DNA of 32,403 nucleotides from Cyanobacteriota bacterium (GTDB lineage: Bacteria; Cyanobacteriota; Cyanobacteriia; PCC-6307; Cyanobiaceae): NCBI GenBank assembly GCA_026389315.1, contig JAPLIC010000040.1, positions 1-32,403 of the forward strand, given 5' to 3'. Under the pieces are notes generated by a model. The model saw only the letters and a program-made list of their open reading frames with translations, made no database searches and was not told where the DNA came from. Of this stretch, positions 1 through 9,007 are shown one piece after another. Position numbers and translations under genes: made by a program. The number at the start of each line of letters is the position of its first letter. The first letter of the stretch is position 1.

Positions 1-111
1 GATGGCTACTACAACCCTGAGCGACGCCATTCCTCTATTGGTTACTACAGCCCAATAGCATTCGAGAATCGCACTCAGATTAGTGCTAATGTAGCCCTAA
101 GGGTGGCATGA
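1..111 (+). pseudogene. IS3-family transposase, C-terminal end (cut by window edge)
   Basis: Frame 1 reads 36 codons and a stop at 109-111. It contains YNPERRHSSIGYYSPIAFE, the typical C-terminus of IS3-family DDE transposases (the OrfB/integrase-core part, after the last catalytic Glu). That protein cuts and joins the ends of the insertion sequence. Only this tail is visible, so whether the element is intact cannot be judged. A likely terminal inverted repeat follows directly, so the element ends near 140. Family assignment is confident; the subgroup is not known. Confidence 0.85.
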
Positions 112-115
112 GAGC

Positions 116-140
116 TGTCCACGAAACCGGGGGAACTCCA
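116..140 (+). repeat. Probable right terminal inverted repeat of the IS3-family element
   Basis: Directly after the transposase stop lies a 25-base stretch running from TGTCCACGAAACC to GGGGGAACTCCA. Read inward from the outside it begins TGGAGTTCCCCC. IS3-family ends have this TG...CA form with a C/G-rich core. The matching left end and the target duplication lie outside the window, so the boundary is inferred. Confidence 0.6.
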
Positions 141-206
141 AACCAGTCGAATGACGGCTGCACTCCCCAGGCGGAGCGAGACCACAAGCCAAAGCCCATC
201 CGGCTC

Positions 207-617
207 GTGCTGCACGGCCGACTATGCCTGCTCCTGTTGCTCAGAATCGCTCAGGTCCAGGCCCTTTTCAATGCCAACAGCTTCTGGGCCCGGGGCCGCA
301 GCCGCACGGCCTTGATGCGCATGTTGCTGGGCAGCTGCAGCGTGGTGAGTGCCTGGCAGGCTGGTCGACTCGTGGGCCTCGGGCGGGCCACCAGCGATGG
401 CGTGTTTCGGGCGGTTCTGTGGGATGTGGTGGTGGCGGCCGAGCACCAGGGCCAGGGCCTTGGGCGCAGAATCGTGAGGTCTCTGCTGTCGTATCGGGCA
501 GTGGTTGCTGCGGAGCGGGTGTACCTGATGACAACTAACAGCAGTGGCTTCTACGAAAAGCTAGGGTTCAAAAGCCAGCACGGACAGCAGCTTATGGTGC
601 TGAAGCGCAAACCCTAA
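207..617 (+). CDS. GNAT-family N-acetyltransferase
   Basis: Predicted to move an acetyl group from acetyl-CoA to an unidentified amine; cytoplasmic. The fold signature is clear: WDVVVAAEHQGQGLGRRIV holds the acetyl-CoA binding Q-x-x-G-x-G loop, and the C-terminus has the usual FYEKLGF element. FWARGRSRTALMRML near the N-terminus and LMTTNSSGFYEKLGF match a GNAT group common in marine and freshwater Synechococcus. The open frame extends upstream to an ATG at 108, but that lies inside the IS3 transposase and its end. A GTG at 207 is therefore the more likely start, giving about 136 residues. The insertion sequence probably landed just upstream and may have removed the native promoter or a few N-terminal residues. 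Substrate unknown. Confidence 0.75.
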   Translation: MLHGRLCLLLLLRIAQVQALFNANSFWARGRSRTALMRMLLGSCSVVSAWQAGRLVGLGRATSDGVFRAVLWDVVVAAEHQGQGLGRRIVRSLLSYRAVVAAERVYLMTTNSSGFYEKLGFKSQHGQQLMVLKRKP

Positions 618-656
618 TCGCCTGGTACCAAGGGCTTAGGGCTTAAACGTCTGATA

Positions 657-728
657 AGCGGATGAAGAGATTCGAACTCTCGACCCTCTCCTTGGCAAGG
701 AGATGCTCTACCACTGAGCTACATCCGC
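657..728 (-). tRNA. tRNA-Gly (anticodon GCC)
   Basis: The minus strand folds as a complete cloverleaf. The acceptor arm is GCGGATG with CATCCGC, the D arm is GCTCAGTGGTAGAGC, and the anticodon stem-loop TCTCC-TTGCCAA-GGAGA carries anticodon GCC. The T arm is GAGAGTTCGAATCTC. The discriminator base is T, as expected for bacterial tRNA-Gly. The 3' CCA is not encoded. Confidence 0.95.
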
Positions 729-1524
729 AGCTTAAACCGCGACTGTCGGAGATGCCGACCAACACACTATGCACCACAGGGGGGGGCGGTCGTCAAGCAG
801 GGGCCCTGGAGCGGCTGCGGGGCCTCGGGGGGGCTCGCCCCTCTGCAGCTCAAACGCCTCAAGGAGCTGAACCGCTTGACACCGCGCAAGGATGTCCAGG
901 ATGCAGGGTGGCGGTGGTTTGGCGATGCCAGACCAGATCAGCCGGTGATGCCGGTTGGGGCCGGAGCGGGCCGGATCTGACGCTGGCCTAAAGCGGGCAG
1001 GCTGCGCAGATGGCGGCAAAAGCCGCTTCTGCTTGGTGATCCGCGCTGCGAATCGGAGTCCAGTCGCCTTGGTGAGGCCAATCGGGGCTGCTGGAGACCA
1101 CCAACAAGGGTGTCCAATAGGACCTGGATGGACCAGGCCCTAGATTGGGAGTGCTTTGAACGGTTACTGCATGCGCAGCACCATCATCCCGCCCAGACGC
1201 CAGGGGTCCGCGAGAGCATTGACCAAGGCATGCCTCCTACCACCTTACTGGACACTTGGGTAGGGTTCGCAATCGCCAAGGTGCTGGGAACCAGTAAGGT
1301 TGTGCCCGTACCCAGGTGGATGATTCACCCATTGGGGAGACAGATCAATCACCAAGCAGCATCTGACCCTGCGGTAGGCGGAGGCTAATGTGATTTGTGA
1401 ATGGCTCTAGCGACATGAACGCCTTGAAACTTAGCCCAGCCCGATGCAAGCGCGCGTGGGGTATTTTGTCACCGCCATGCCGTTGGCGAACGCTACCGAC
1501 GTCACACACAGAACTTGAGAGAGC
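729..1524. other. About 800 bases without a recognisable gene
   Basis: Several short open frames occur on both strands, the longest at 1110-1388 (+, 92 codons). None shows a recognised domain, a convincing ribosome-binding site or a membrane pattern. The stretch separates the tRNA/GNAT side from the AT-richer polysaccharide operon and probably holds that operon's promoter plus decayed sequence. No promoter could be placed with confidence. Confidence 0.5.
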
Positions 1525-2382
1525 ATGAAATCCCAGACTTTCGCGGGGAATCGGTCAATGGCCAAGCTCAATAGAATCCCTATCCCAAAATTTATTAAGG
1601 CTGGCCTACAGCACAAGAACCTAATCTATAAATTAACCGAGAGGGAGGTTTTAGGCAGGTATCGGGGGTCCCTTTTTGGCATATTTTGGTCTTTCCTTCA
1701 GCCACTTTTGATGCTAGCTGTATACACCCTTGTATTCTCTACGGTATTCAAAACACGTTGGCCGGGGGTCGTCGACGAAAGACCAATTGGATTCGCCATC
1801 AATCTATTCTCGGGATTGATTGTTTTTAATCTCATCTCAGAATGTCTGATAAAAGCACCTGGCCTTGTGCTTGCGAACCCGAGCTATGTCAAAAAAGTTG
1901 TTTTTCCACTGGAAGTCCTTGGTTATGTTACAATTGGGTGTGCCTTATTCCACGCCTTGATAAGCACTTTCGTTTTGATACTTTTTCAAATTGTAGCAAA
2001 TGGAAAAATAGCCCTAACAATATGGCTGCTACCAATCACCTGGATGCCGCTATTACTACTGGCACTCGCCAGCACATGGATCCTTGCAGCAATGGGTGTT
2101 TACATTCGAGATATTGGCCAGGCAATTGGGGCTTTCGTTAGCATGTTGATGTTCATTTCTCCGATCTTTTTTCCCCTTACTGCTATGCCTGCGCGATGGC
2201 AGTCAATTCTCGCCTTCAATCCGGTTGCACCGATGATTGAACAGACAAGAGCAGTCGCTGTCTCTGGTCAATACCCCAGACTGATGTATATTATTGTTGG
2301 CATCAGCTTAGGCTTGTTTCTGTGCGAGCTCTCATACAAAACATTTATGAAGGCCAAAGGAGGTTTCGCTGATGTCATGTGA
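1525..2382 (+). CDS. wzm: ABC-2 type polysaccharide/O-antigen exporter permease (Wzm-like)
   Basis: Membrane subunit of an ABC exporter that moves a finished, lipid-linked polysaccharide from the cytoplasm across the inner membrane. The 285 residues contain about six hydrophobic helices, and the N-terminal cytoplasmic part LTEREVLGRYRGSLFGIFW is the hallmark of the ABC-2/Wzm family. Length is near the family norm of about 260-280. The ATG at 1525 has GAGAG 5 bases upstream; an ATG at 1558 is an alternative. The stop overlaps the start of the ATPase gene by 11 bases, so the two are translationally coupled subunits of one transporter. Base composition is clearly more AT-rich than the flanking genes, which suggests lateral acquisition of the operon. 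Confidence 0.93.
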   Translation: MKSQTFAGNRSMAKLNRIPIPKFIKAGLQHKNLIYKLTEREVLGRYRGSLFGIFWSFLQPLLMLAVYTLVFSTVFKTRWPGVVDERPIGFAINLFSGLIVFNLISECLIKAPGLVLANPSYVKKVVFPLEVLGYVTIGCALFHALISTFVLILFQIVANGKIALTIWLLPITWMPLLLLALASTWILAAMGVYIRDIGQAIGAFVSMLMFISPIFFPLTAMPARWQSILAFNPVAPMIEQTRAVAVSGQYPRLMYIIVGISLGLFLCELSYKTFMKAKGGFADVM

Positions 2383-3856
2383 ACAATCAGAAATGTCATC
2401 AGACTTGAAATCTCGAGAAGCTTTGCACCATAAAAATGCCAGTGATGTGATCATCAAAGCAACAAACCTTGGCAAGAGGTATTGCATGTACGATAAACCC
2501 CTAGACAGGTTGAAACAGGCATTCTGGGGAGAACGGCGTAAATATTACCGCGAATTTTGGGCCCTGAGAAATATTAACTTTGAGATAAGCAGAGGAGAAA
2601 CAATTGGGGTCATTGGCAGAAACGGTAGCGGCAAGAGCACGTTACTGCAACTGATCTGCAAAACATTGGAGCCTTCCGAGGGTACCGTATCCGCCAAGGG
2701 CAGGGTAGCTGCCTTACTTGAGCTAGGCAGCGGCTTTAACCCAGAATTTTCGGGGCTGGAGAATGTCTACATGAACGCCACTCTTCTTGGACTAAAGCAG
2801 GTTGAAATCGAAAAAAATCTTGAAAATATTTTAAGCTTTGCCGATATCGGTGATTTTATAAATCAACCAGTAAAATCCTACTCCAGTGGTATGCAGCTAA
2901 GGCTTGCATTTGCTGTCTTGGCTCATGTGAATGCAGATATATTAATTTGTGATGAGGCCTTGGCAGTTGGAGATGCGGTGTTTACGCAACGATGCATGAG
3001 ATTTATCAAAAAATTTCAAGAGCATGGAACACTACTCTTTGTCAGTCACGACCCAAACTCCGTTGCTGCACTAACAGAGAGATGCATTTGGATCAACAAA
3101 GGATCTCTAGTCTACGATGGAAAAACTCGTACCGGATTACAAAATTACACTGATTTCTGCCAAGAAGAATCAGGCTTCAGAACCAAATCAAACAAAAAAA
3201 ATCAGATACCTTCTACAAGTTCAGCAAGTCTCACGAAAAGCATAAACCAAAGCTTGCCTCGCAAAGAAAATAGGAATCTAAAGGGCAACACGTATTCAAC
3301 TCTAGACAGCGACATTGTCACAAAATTGGATCAAGGCTGGGATACATACATTGCCCAGTCTGCCGAAGATATAGTGCCTTCCCTAGACGAAAGCAAAAGC
3401 AATGGTCATTGCGATGGAGTGGCAATAATTACAGGATGGAAAATTATTAATGAAGCAATTGGAGAAACGACAATCCCAAGCGGAGGGGAAAAAGTAGACA
3501 TCGTAATCCGATGCAAAGCAGTGTCGGAACTCCTGTCCCCACTAGTGGGGTTTCAAGTGGTTGATCGTAGAGGGCAGATCATATTTGGCGACAATACATA
3601 TGATGACAGTGAAGGGGAACCTGTCACCATATTAGCCAATGCCGAGTTCTACGCTGCATTCACAATCATATGGCCTTTTCTTGCCCCTGGCGAATACACA
3701 ATAAACCTGGCCGTTTCAACCGGCAACTTCTCAATTCATTTAAACCACCACTGGATCAATGAGGCTATCATCATCACAGCAATTGAGTCTACCAGAAAAG
3801 TAAACGGACTTTTTGCCCCACCAATTGTAAACAAACAATTGCGAGAATTTAACTAA
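2372..3856 (+). CDS. wzt: Polysaccharide ABC exporter ATPase with C-terminal glycan-binding domain (Wzt-like)
   Basis: Nucleotide-binding subunit partnering the Wzm-like permease. Near residues 80-95 is Walker A (GVIGRNGSGKST), near 170 the ABC signature (SYSSGMQLRLAFA), and just after it Walker B (ADILICDEAL) with the D-loop region. The switch histidine is in LFVSHD. Residues from about 250 on are not part of the ATPase. A polar linker leads to a roughly 160-residue C-terminal domain (VGFQVVDRRGQIIFGDNT, PGEYTINLAVSTG) that resembles the Wzt_C beta-sandwich. In the E. coli O8/O9a systems that domain binds the modified non-reducing end of the O-antigen and licenses export. At 494 residues it is long enough for this two-domain class. 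A methyltransferase gene follows after one base, consistent with recognition of a methyl cap. Confidence 0.93.
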   Translation: MSCEQSEMSSDLKSREALHHKNASDVIIKATNLGKRYCMYDKPLDRLKQAFWGERRKYYREFWALRNINFEISRGETIGVIGRNGSGKSTLLQLICKTLEPSEGTVSAKGRVAALLELGSGFNPEFSGLENVYMNATLLGLKQVEIEKNLENILSFADIGDFINQPVKSYSSGMQLRLAFAVLAHVNADILICDEALAVGDAVFTQRCMRFIKKFQEHGTLLFVSHDPNSVAALTERCIWINKGSLVYDGKTRTGLQNYTDFCQEESGFRTKSNKKNQIPSTSSASLTKSINQSLPRKENRNLKGNTYSTLDSDIVTKLDQGWDTYIAQSAEDIVPSLDESKSNGHCDGVAIITGWKIINEAIGETTIPSGGEKVDIVIRCKAVSELLSPLVGFQVVDRRGQIIFGDNTYDDSEGEPVTILANAEFYAAFTIIWPFLAPGEYTINLAVSTGNFSIHLNHHWINEAIIITAIESTRKVNGLFAPPIVNKQLREFN

Positions 3857-3857
3857 T

Positions 3858-4952
3858 ATGAACAACAATCCCCTCAATGAAGAATATTATTTAAAATTTG
3901 AAAATGCTTTTCGAGGCTCCAGGGAAGAAATTGTCAAAAGGTTAAAAATTTACCTCCCATTATTGAATGCGGCTAGGCAAACATCCAAAGCGCAATTATA
4001 TGGTGTTGATATCGGCTGCGGCCGGGGCGAATGGCTTGAGCTTTGCAATCAGAATAATATCAAAATGATTGGTGTTGACCTCAATGCAAGCATGGTCCAA
4101 TTCTGTCAGATGCAGGGATGGCCTGCAATTCAAGAAGATGCCAAGAGCTATCTAGAACGTCAGCCTGATATGTCGTACAGCATAATTAGTTTATTTCATG
4201 TTATCGAACATCTAGATCGAAACTATCTACTAGAACTTATTGCTCATGTCCTAAGAGTGCTGGCACCCTCGGGTATACTTCTGATGGAAACGCCCAGCTC
4301 TGATAATCTTCTTGTTGCCAGCAAGGGATTTTATGCTGACCCAACTCACCTACGCCCGATACACCCCGATACAACATGCTTCGAACTCATGCATCTTGGT
4401 TATTCATGGGCCAGGGCATATTACATTAATGGGCAAAATTCATACCGTGAATCTGATCCCATAGGACTTACCAGTATGCTTGCCGGTACAGCCCATGATG
4501 TGGTGATCATTGCCCAAAAACCAGGTCTTGATGGGCAGCTTCAACCGGAAGGAACCTGGAGCAATGGGCTAAGGGAGACCGAGACAACCTTGCAGGCAGC
4601 TGTTCGCATTGATTCTGAACAGCAACATAATTTCCTACAATTTATCGCGAGAGACAACCAAATTGAAACATTGGCTCAGACCGCCATAAACAGTGCCGAG
4701 TTAGCCCATCGAAACATAGTGCTATCCCAGCAGAGCATAGAATTAGCCCATCGAAACATAGTGCTATCCCAGCAGAGCATAGAATTAGCCAATATGAACA
4801 TAGAACTTGCCCATCAAAGAATTACTGCTTTGTACAATAGTCGCATCTGGAAGGCAACAGATCCCCTTCGCAGACTGATTACAGCTATACGCAAAAAAAA
4901 GACGGCACTATTAAATTATATCCACAGAAATAACAAGCATCACCAACCCTAA
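3858..4952 (+). CDS. SAM-dependent methyltransferase with helical repeat tail (possible glycan chain terminator)
   Basis: Residues about 45-200 are a class I SAM methyltransferase: glycine-rich motif I VDIGCGRGEWLEL, acidic motif II IGVDLNASMV, and the IISLFHVIEHLD segment. The fold resembles the methyltransferase part of WbdD-type enzymes, which cap the O-antigen and so stop chain growth. No kinase domain is visible. The C-terminal part is strongly helical and contains two perfect copies and one degenerate copy of a 14-residue unit, LAHRNIVLSQQSIE. It ends with SRIWKATDPLRRL, a motif frequent at the ends of polysaccharide-synthesis proteins. The gene sits between the Wzt-like ATPase (1-base gap) and the large glycosyltransferase. 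Methyltransfer is well supported; the capping role is inferred from context. Confidence 0.85.
   Translation: MNNNPLNEEYYLKFENAFRGSREEIVKRLKIYLPLLNAARQTSKAQLYGVDIGCGRGEWLELCNQNNIKMIGVDLNASMVQFCQMQGWPAIQEDAKSYLERQPDMSYSIISLFHVIEHLDRNYLLELIAHVLRVLAPSGILLMETPSSDNLLVASKGFYADPTHLRPIHPDTTCFELMHLGYSWARAYYINGQNSYRESDPIGLTSMLAGTAHDVVIIAQKPGLDGQLQPEGTWSNGLRETETTLQAAVRIDSEQQHNFLQFIARDNQIETLAQTAINSAELAHRNIVLSQQSIELAHRNIVLSQQSIELANMNIELAHQRITALYNSRIWKATDPLRRLITAIRKKKTALLNYIHRNNKHHQP
4701..4822 (+). repeat. 42-bp tandem repeat inside the methyltransferase gene
   Basis: The units starting at 4701 and 4743 are identical over 42 bases (14 codons). A third, degenerate unit starts at 4785. The period is a multiple of three and equals two heptads, so copy-number change would lengthen or shorten the helical tail without a frameshift. 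Confidence 0.9.
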
Positions 4953-4966
4953 GACAACTAAAAGCT

Positions 4967-5317
4967 ATGCAGAGCAACCGAGCCAGTCATGTCCTTGGCA
5001 TTCAAAGAATTAAGCGGCCAGGAATGTTGCGGAATAGCTACAATATACGAACAGGCATATTTTTTGAAAAATGGTTGGCTTGGTTGTCCTATCTTGCCTT
5101 AAAATCCGAATCAAAAAGAAGTCTGGTCATGTCCATGCTAGTTGCTGTCGGCATCAGAATTGAAACAGAACATGATTATCTACTGTTACCATCGATTTTT
5201 CAGGCCAGCTCAGTTCACAATTTGCCCCTACAACCAAGAAATAGGTCTACTCTATCCACCAGCGGGCAAGAGATCCTACAGAAGCTGAACCAACTAAACA
5301 ACTGCGACCAGGGCTGA
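4967..5317 (+). CDS. Hypothetical protein in the polysaccharide operon
   Basis: An open frame of 116 residues lies 14 bases after the methyltransferase and 3 bases before the large glycosyltransferase, so it is placed like a true operon member. I recognise no family. It has a basic N-terminus, one moderately hydrophobic stretch (WLAWLSYLALK), a second around VMSMLVAVGI, and a polar C-terminus. There is no signal peptide and no catalytic motif. Composition matches its AT-rich neighbours. It could be a small accessory of the synthase or a decayed gene fragment. Confidence 0.55.
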   Translation: MQSNRASHVLGIQRIKRPGMLRNSYNIRTGIFFEKWLAWLSYLALKSESKRSLVMSMLVAVGIRIETEHDYLLLPSIFQASSVHNLPLQPRNRSTLSTSGQEILQKLNQLNNCDQG

Positions 5318-5320
5318 TTC

Positions 5321-8300
5321 ATGCGTTTATTAATTGACCTTCAAGGTGCTCAGAGCGAAAGTCGATATCGCGGCATTGGTCGATACACACTATCAATAGT
5401 GGAAGGCATTCTTGCTAATCGTGGTAACCATGAGGTTATCCTACTGGTGAATGGCAATCTGCAAGCTGGTCTTAGTTATTTATGCACTAAGTTTTTTAAC
5501 TTGGGCAATAGGGTAACTTTTTGCGAGTGGCAAGCACCGGGAAAACTGGCCGCAAATTATCATGCCCATAGTGTGAGACGTAAAGTGGCGGAAATGATGA
5601 GGTCCGCAGTCATCAATTCACTTCAACCTGATGTTGTTTATATTCCAAGTCTTTTTGAAGGTTTTCTCGATGATGCCGTTGTCACAATCGATAACAGCAA
5701 TGCGACATACTATTCAGTTGTTACACTCTACGACTTAATACCCCTTCTTAATGCGAAGGAGTACCTAGATGGAAATTATCTGTTCCAAGAATTTTACCAC
5801 AAACGCTTATCAGAGCTAAGTCATGCTGATTGTCTTTTGGCAATCTCGGAATCAGCCGCATTGGAAGCCCAAGTTAATCTGCAGTGGGACCGCGAAAGGG
5901 TGTTCAATGTATCAACTGCCTGCGAGGACTACTTTTGTCAAGTTGAGATGTCTGATTCCGAAATCAGGGAAATCAACACTCGTTTTAAGATCAATAAACC
6001 TTACATTCTTTATGCCGGCGCTGCAGACAAGCGTAAGAATCTTGATCGTTTGATTAAGAGTTTTTCCTTGCTTCCATCTGAGATAAGGCAAAGCCATCAG
6101 TTGGTCCTAGCTGGAAGAATGTCGCCACAAGAGATTATAGACCTTGAAGCCAGCAGAGATCAATATGACATAGACGTTGATAGTCTACTCATTCCTGGCT
6201 ACGTAAGCGATAAAGATCTACGCTCATTGTACAATATGTGCAAAGTCTTTATCCTCCCTTCCATCCATGAAGGATTTGGGCTGCCCGCATTGGAAGCAAT
6301 GAAGTGTGGCGCAGCGGTCATTGGTTCCAATACTACCAGTATTCCAGAGATCATTAGAACACCGGAAGCCCTATTCACTCCTACAGATGACCAATCCCTT
6401 CGTTCGACCCTGCTAAAGGCGCTCAGCGATGGGAGCTTCCGTAATCATTTGATCGAAAGTGGTCGTCAACACGCGAAAAAATTTTCCTGGAAACAAACGT
6501 CCATGCGAGCTATCGAGATATTCGAGCAGCTTGCAAGCAAGCCACGGTCAGTTAACTATCCCTGTGATACATGGGAAAAGATTTGCAAATCCAGACAAGA
6601 AGTCCAAGAAAAACTCCTTCACGATATTTCTGATTTCCTTAAGCAGGAAAGAGTCAACAGTGAGGACTATACATTCGAGATTGCCCATGCCATTGAATTT
6701 AATCAACAGCAAGTAGGCAGTGCCTATGCAGCCATAACTAGTCTTCCTGCCCTGCTGAAATGGCGGCTGGAAGGTCCCTTCGACAGTTCCTACAGCCTGG
6801 CCATCTTGAACCGGGAACTCGCAACTGCTCTTGACGACTTAGGCCATGAGGTTGCTCTCCATTCTACAGATGGTCCTGGCGACTATCCGCCAAACCAAGA
6901 GTTCCTGCAGAGCAATCCAGATATTTGCAGACTCGCCCGGCATTCTGAGATGCTTTCCCAACAGAATGCAGATATCAGTAGTCGCAACATATACCCTCCA
7001 CGTGTGGCAGACATGGTTTCTAGAGTTAATCTTTTGCATTGTTATGGATGGGAAGAAAGTGGCTTTCGCTTTAGCTGGGTCCAAGACTTTAACAATAAAC
7101 TTCATGGCCTATCCGTAATGTCATCTTATGTTGAAAAGGTGCTGATCGACAATGGTGTTTCGGTTCCCCTCGCCAATGTAGGAATCGGCATCAGCCACTG
7201 GACGAAGACTGTAGCCGATCCGAACTTCAGGATTAACGCCAAATCCTATCGTTTTCTGCATGTGTCCTCTTGCTTTCCTCGAAAAGGTGCAGATTTACTT
7301 CTCCAGGCCTATGGCAAGGCATTCAGGGCAAGCGACAATGTGACCCTGATCATCAAGACTTTTCCCAATCCCCATAATGAAATCCACACTTGGTTGAACA
7401 ATGCCAAGCAATCATGTAGCGATTATCCTGACGTTATCATTCTGGAAGATGAACTCGATCAGTCCCAACTAAAGGGGTTGTTCCAGCAATGTCAAGCTCT
7501 CGTTGCACCCAGCCGGGGAGAGGGGTTTGGCCTACCAATTGCAGAAGCTATGCTTTCGGGCCTTGAGGTCATTGCCACAGGTTGGGGAGGGCAATCAGAT
7601 TTCTGCAACAATGAGACTGCATGGCTGATCGACTATGACTTTCAGTATGCAGATACTCATTTTGGACTCCACGAATCAGTTTGGGCCAACCCACGCGTGG
7701 ATCATTTGGCAGAGTTAATGCTGCAGGTCTATCATCTACCCCAGCAGCAAGTTGGAGAGCGCGCACGTAAAGGAAGCAACCGCTTGCTACATGAATTTAG
7801 CTGGCGAGATGTTGCCCAAAGAGTAGCGGATTCAGGCAGAGAGTTCTGTCGCCAAGGCGCAATACCCAATCCCGTTCATGTCGGCTGGATTAGCACCTGG
7901 AATAGTCGTTGTGGCATTGCCTCCTACTCAGAACATCTGGTAGAGGCGATGTCTCTTCCCGTCACGGTCTTTGCCCCAACGAATGCAGAAATCACGGCCC
8001 ATGACGAAGCCAATGTACAGCGTTGTTGGCAGATCTCTGAGGAAGAAGATATGACGAACACAAGCGAGCTGATAGACAAGTTTGGCATTACCACAATAGT
8101 TATTCAGTTTAACTATGGGCTATTTAATCTTGAATATTTATCAAAATTTATCATTCGTCAACAAACAAGAGGCCGTCAAATTATCCTAACGCTGCATTCC
8201 ACTATTGACCCATCCCATCATCCCGAAAAGAAGTTGACTTTGCTGCTGGACGCCATGCGACATTGTGAACGGGTGTTGGTCCATACACCAAATGATATGA

Positions 8301-9007
8301 ATAGGCTGAAACAGCTTGGCCTTGTTCATAATGTTTCCCTATTCCCCCATGGCGTGGTTGATTATGCAGAAAGGCTTGTTCCAGTTAAGAATTCGCTCGC
8401 TGCAACAAGTCAGTATTCGAGATTAACGCCCAAAACCATTGCTAGTTATGGATTCTTTCTACCGAACAAGGGATTACCTGAGCTGATTCATGCCGTTAAT
8501 ATTCTATCAAAAAGCTATTATAATATAAGGCTTAGAATGCTAAATGCAGAGTATCCTGCGCCGGTCTCGGCGACTCTCATCACTGATATGAAGCGAATGA
8601 TATGGAGGCTTGGCCTTGCAAAACGCATTGACATCATCACAAACTACCTGAGCGATGCAACCTGCTTGCATCTTCTTTCCGAGGTAGATCTGATCGTTTT
8701 ACCCTACCAAAATAGCCAGGAATCTTCCAGCGCCGCTGTTCGCACAGCAATTTCATCGGGAGTACCTGTAGCTGTAACACCGATTCCGATTTTTTCAGAT
8801 GTGCGAAAGGCAGTCTTTTCAATGCCAGGAACATCGCCACAGGCCATGGCAGGTGGAATCAAGCAGATTTTAAAGGAGATAGCAACCTGTTCCAGTACGT
8901 ATCAGACCATTCAATTGAATGCTGAGAGCTGGAGAGAGCAGCACAGCTTTTCAAGTCTTGGTGAAAGAATGTGCGGAATGATCAAAGCACTGGCAAGAAA
9001 GAGATAG
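5321..9007 (+). CDS. Three-module GT4-type glycosyltransferase (mannosyltransferase-like polymerase)
   Basis: 1228 residues made of three successive GT-B/GT4 glycosyltransferase units, at about 1-410, 480-850 and 870-1228. Each unit would transfer a sugar from a nucleotide sugar onto a lipid-linked glycan at the inner face of the membrane. Module 1 starts MRLLIDLQGAQSESRYRGIG and has the EX7E donor-site motif HEGFGLPALEA near residue 317. Module 2 has RGEGFGLPIAEAM near 731. Module 3 begins near STWNSRCGIASYSEHL, and its corresponding motif near 1133 reads QESSSAAVRTAIS, with the second Glu replaced. This build resembles the multi-domain mannosyltransferases (WbdA/MtfB type) found with Wzm/Wzt exporters. 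Sugar and linkage cannot be read from sequence. It is the last gene of the AT-rich operon. Confidence 0.9.
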   Translation: MRLLIDLQGAQSESRYRGIGRYTLSIVEGILANRGNHEVILLVNGNLQAGLSYLCTKFFNLGNRVTFCEWQAPGKLAANYHAHSVRRKVAEMMRSAVINSLQPDVVYIPSLFEGFLDDAVVTIDNSNATYYSVVTLYDLIPLLNAKEYLDGNYLFQEFYHKRLSELSHADCLLAISESAALEAQVNLQWDRERVFNVSTACEDYFCQVEMSDSEIREINTRFKINKPYILYAGAADKRKNLDRLIKSFSLLPSEIRQSHQLVLAGRMSPQEIIDLEASRDQYDIDVDSLLIPGYVSDKDLRSLYNMCKVFILPSIHEGFGLPALEAMKCGAAVIGSNTTSIPEIIRTPEALFTPTDDQSLRSTLLKALSDGSFRNHLIESGRQHAKKFSWKQTSMRAIEIFEQLASKPRSVNYPCDTWEKICKSRQEVQEKLLHDISDFLKQERVNSEDYTFEIAHAIEFNQQQVGSAYAAITSLPALLKWRLEGPFDSSYSLAILNRELATALDDLGHEVALHSTDGPGDYPPNQEFLQSNPDICRLARHSEMLSQQNADISSRNIYPPRVADMVSRVNLLHCYGWEESGFRFSWVQDFNNKLHGLSVMSSYVEKVLIDNGVSVPLANVGIGISHWTKTVADPNFRINAKSYRFLHVSSCFPRKGADLLLQAYGKAFRASDNVTLIIKTFPNPHNEIHTWLNNAKQSCSDYPDVIILEDELDQSQLKGLFQQCQALVAPSRGEGFGLPIAEAMLSGLEVIATGWGGQSDFCNNETAWLIDYDFQYADTHFGLHESVWANPRVDHLAELMLQVYHLPQQQVGERARKGSNRLLHEFSWRDVAQRVADSGREFCRQGAIPNPVHVGWISTWNSRCGIASYSEHLVEAMSLPVTVFAPTNAEITAHDEANVQRCWQISEEEDMTNTSELIDKFGITTIVIQFNYGLFNLEYLSKFIIRQQTRGRQIILTLHSTIDPSHHPEKKLTLLLDAMRHCERVLVHTPNDMNRLKQLGLVHNVSLFPHGVVDYAERLVPVKNSLAATSQYSRLTPKTIASYGFFLPNKGLPELIHAVNILSKSYYNIRLRMLNAEYPAPVSATLITDMKRMIWRLGLAKRIDIITNYLSDATCLHLLSEVDLIVLPYQNSQESSSAAVRTAISSGVPVAVTPIPIFSDVRKAVFSMPGTSPQAMAGGIKQILKEIATCSSTYQTIQLNAESWREQHSFSSLGERMCGMIKALARKR

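Noticed and set aside
662..1388. Short frames after the tRNA, including 92 codons at 1110-1388
   Set aside because: One begins inside the tRNA; none has a recognised motif, good start context or membrane pattern.
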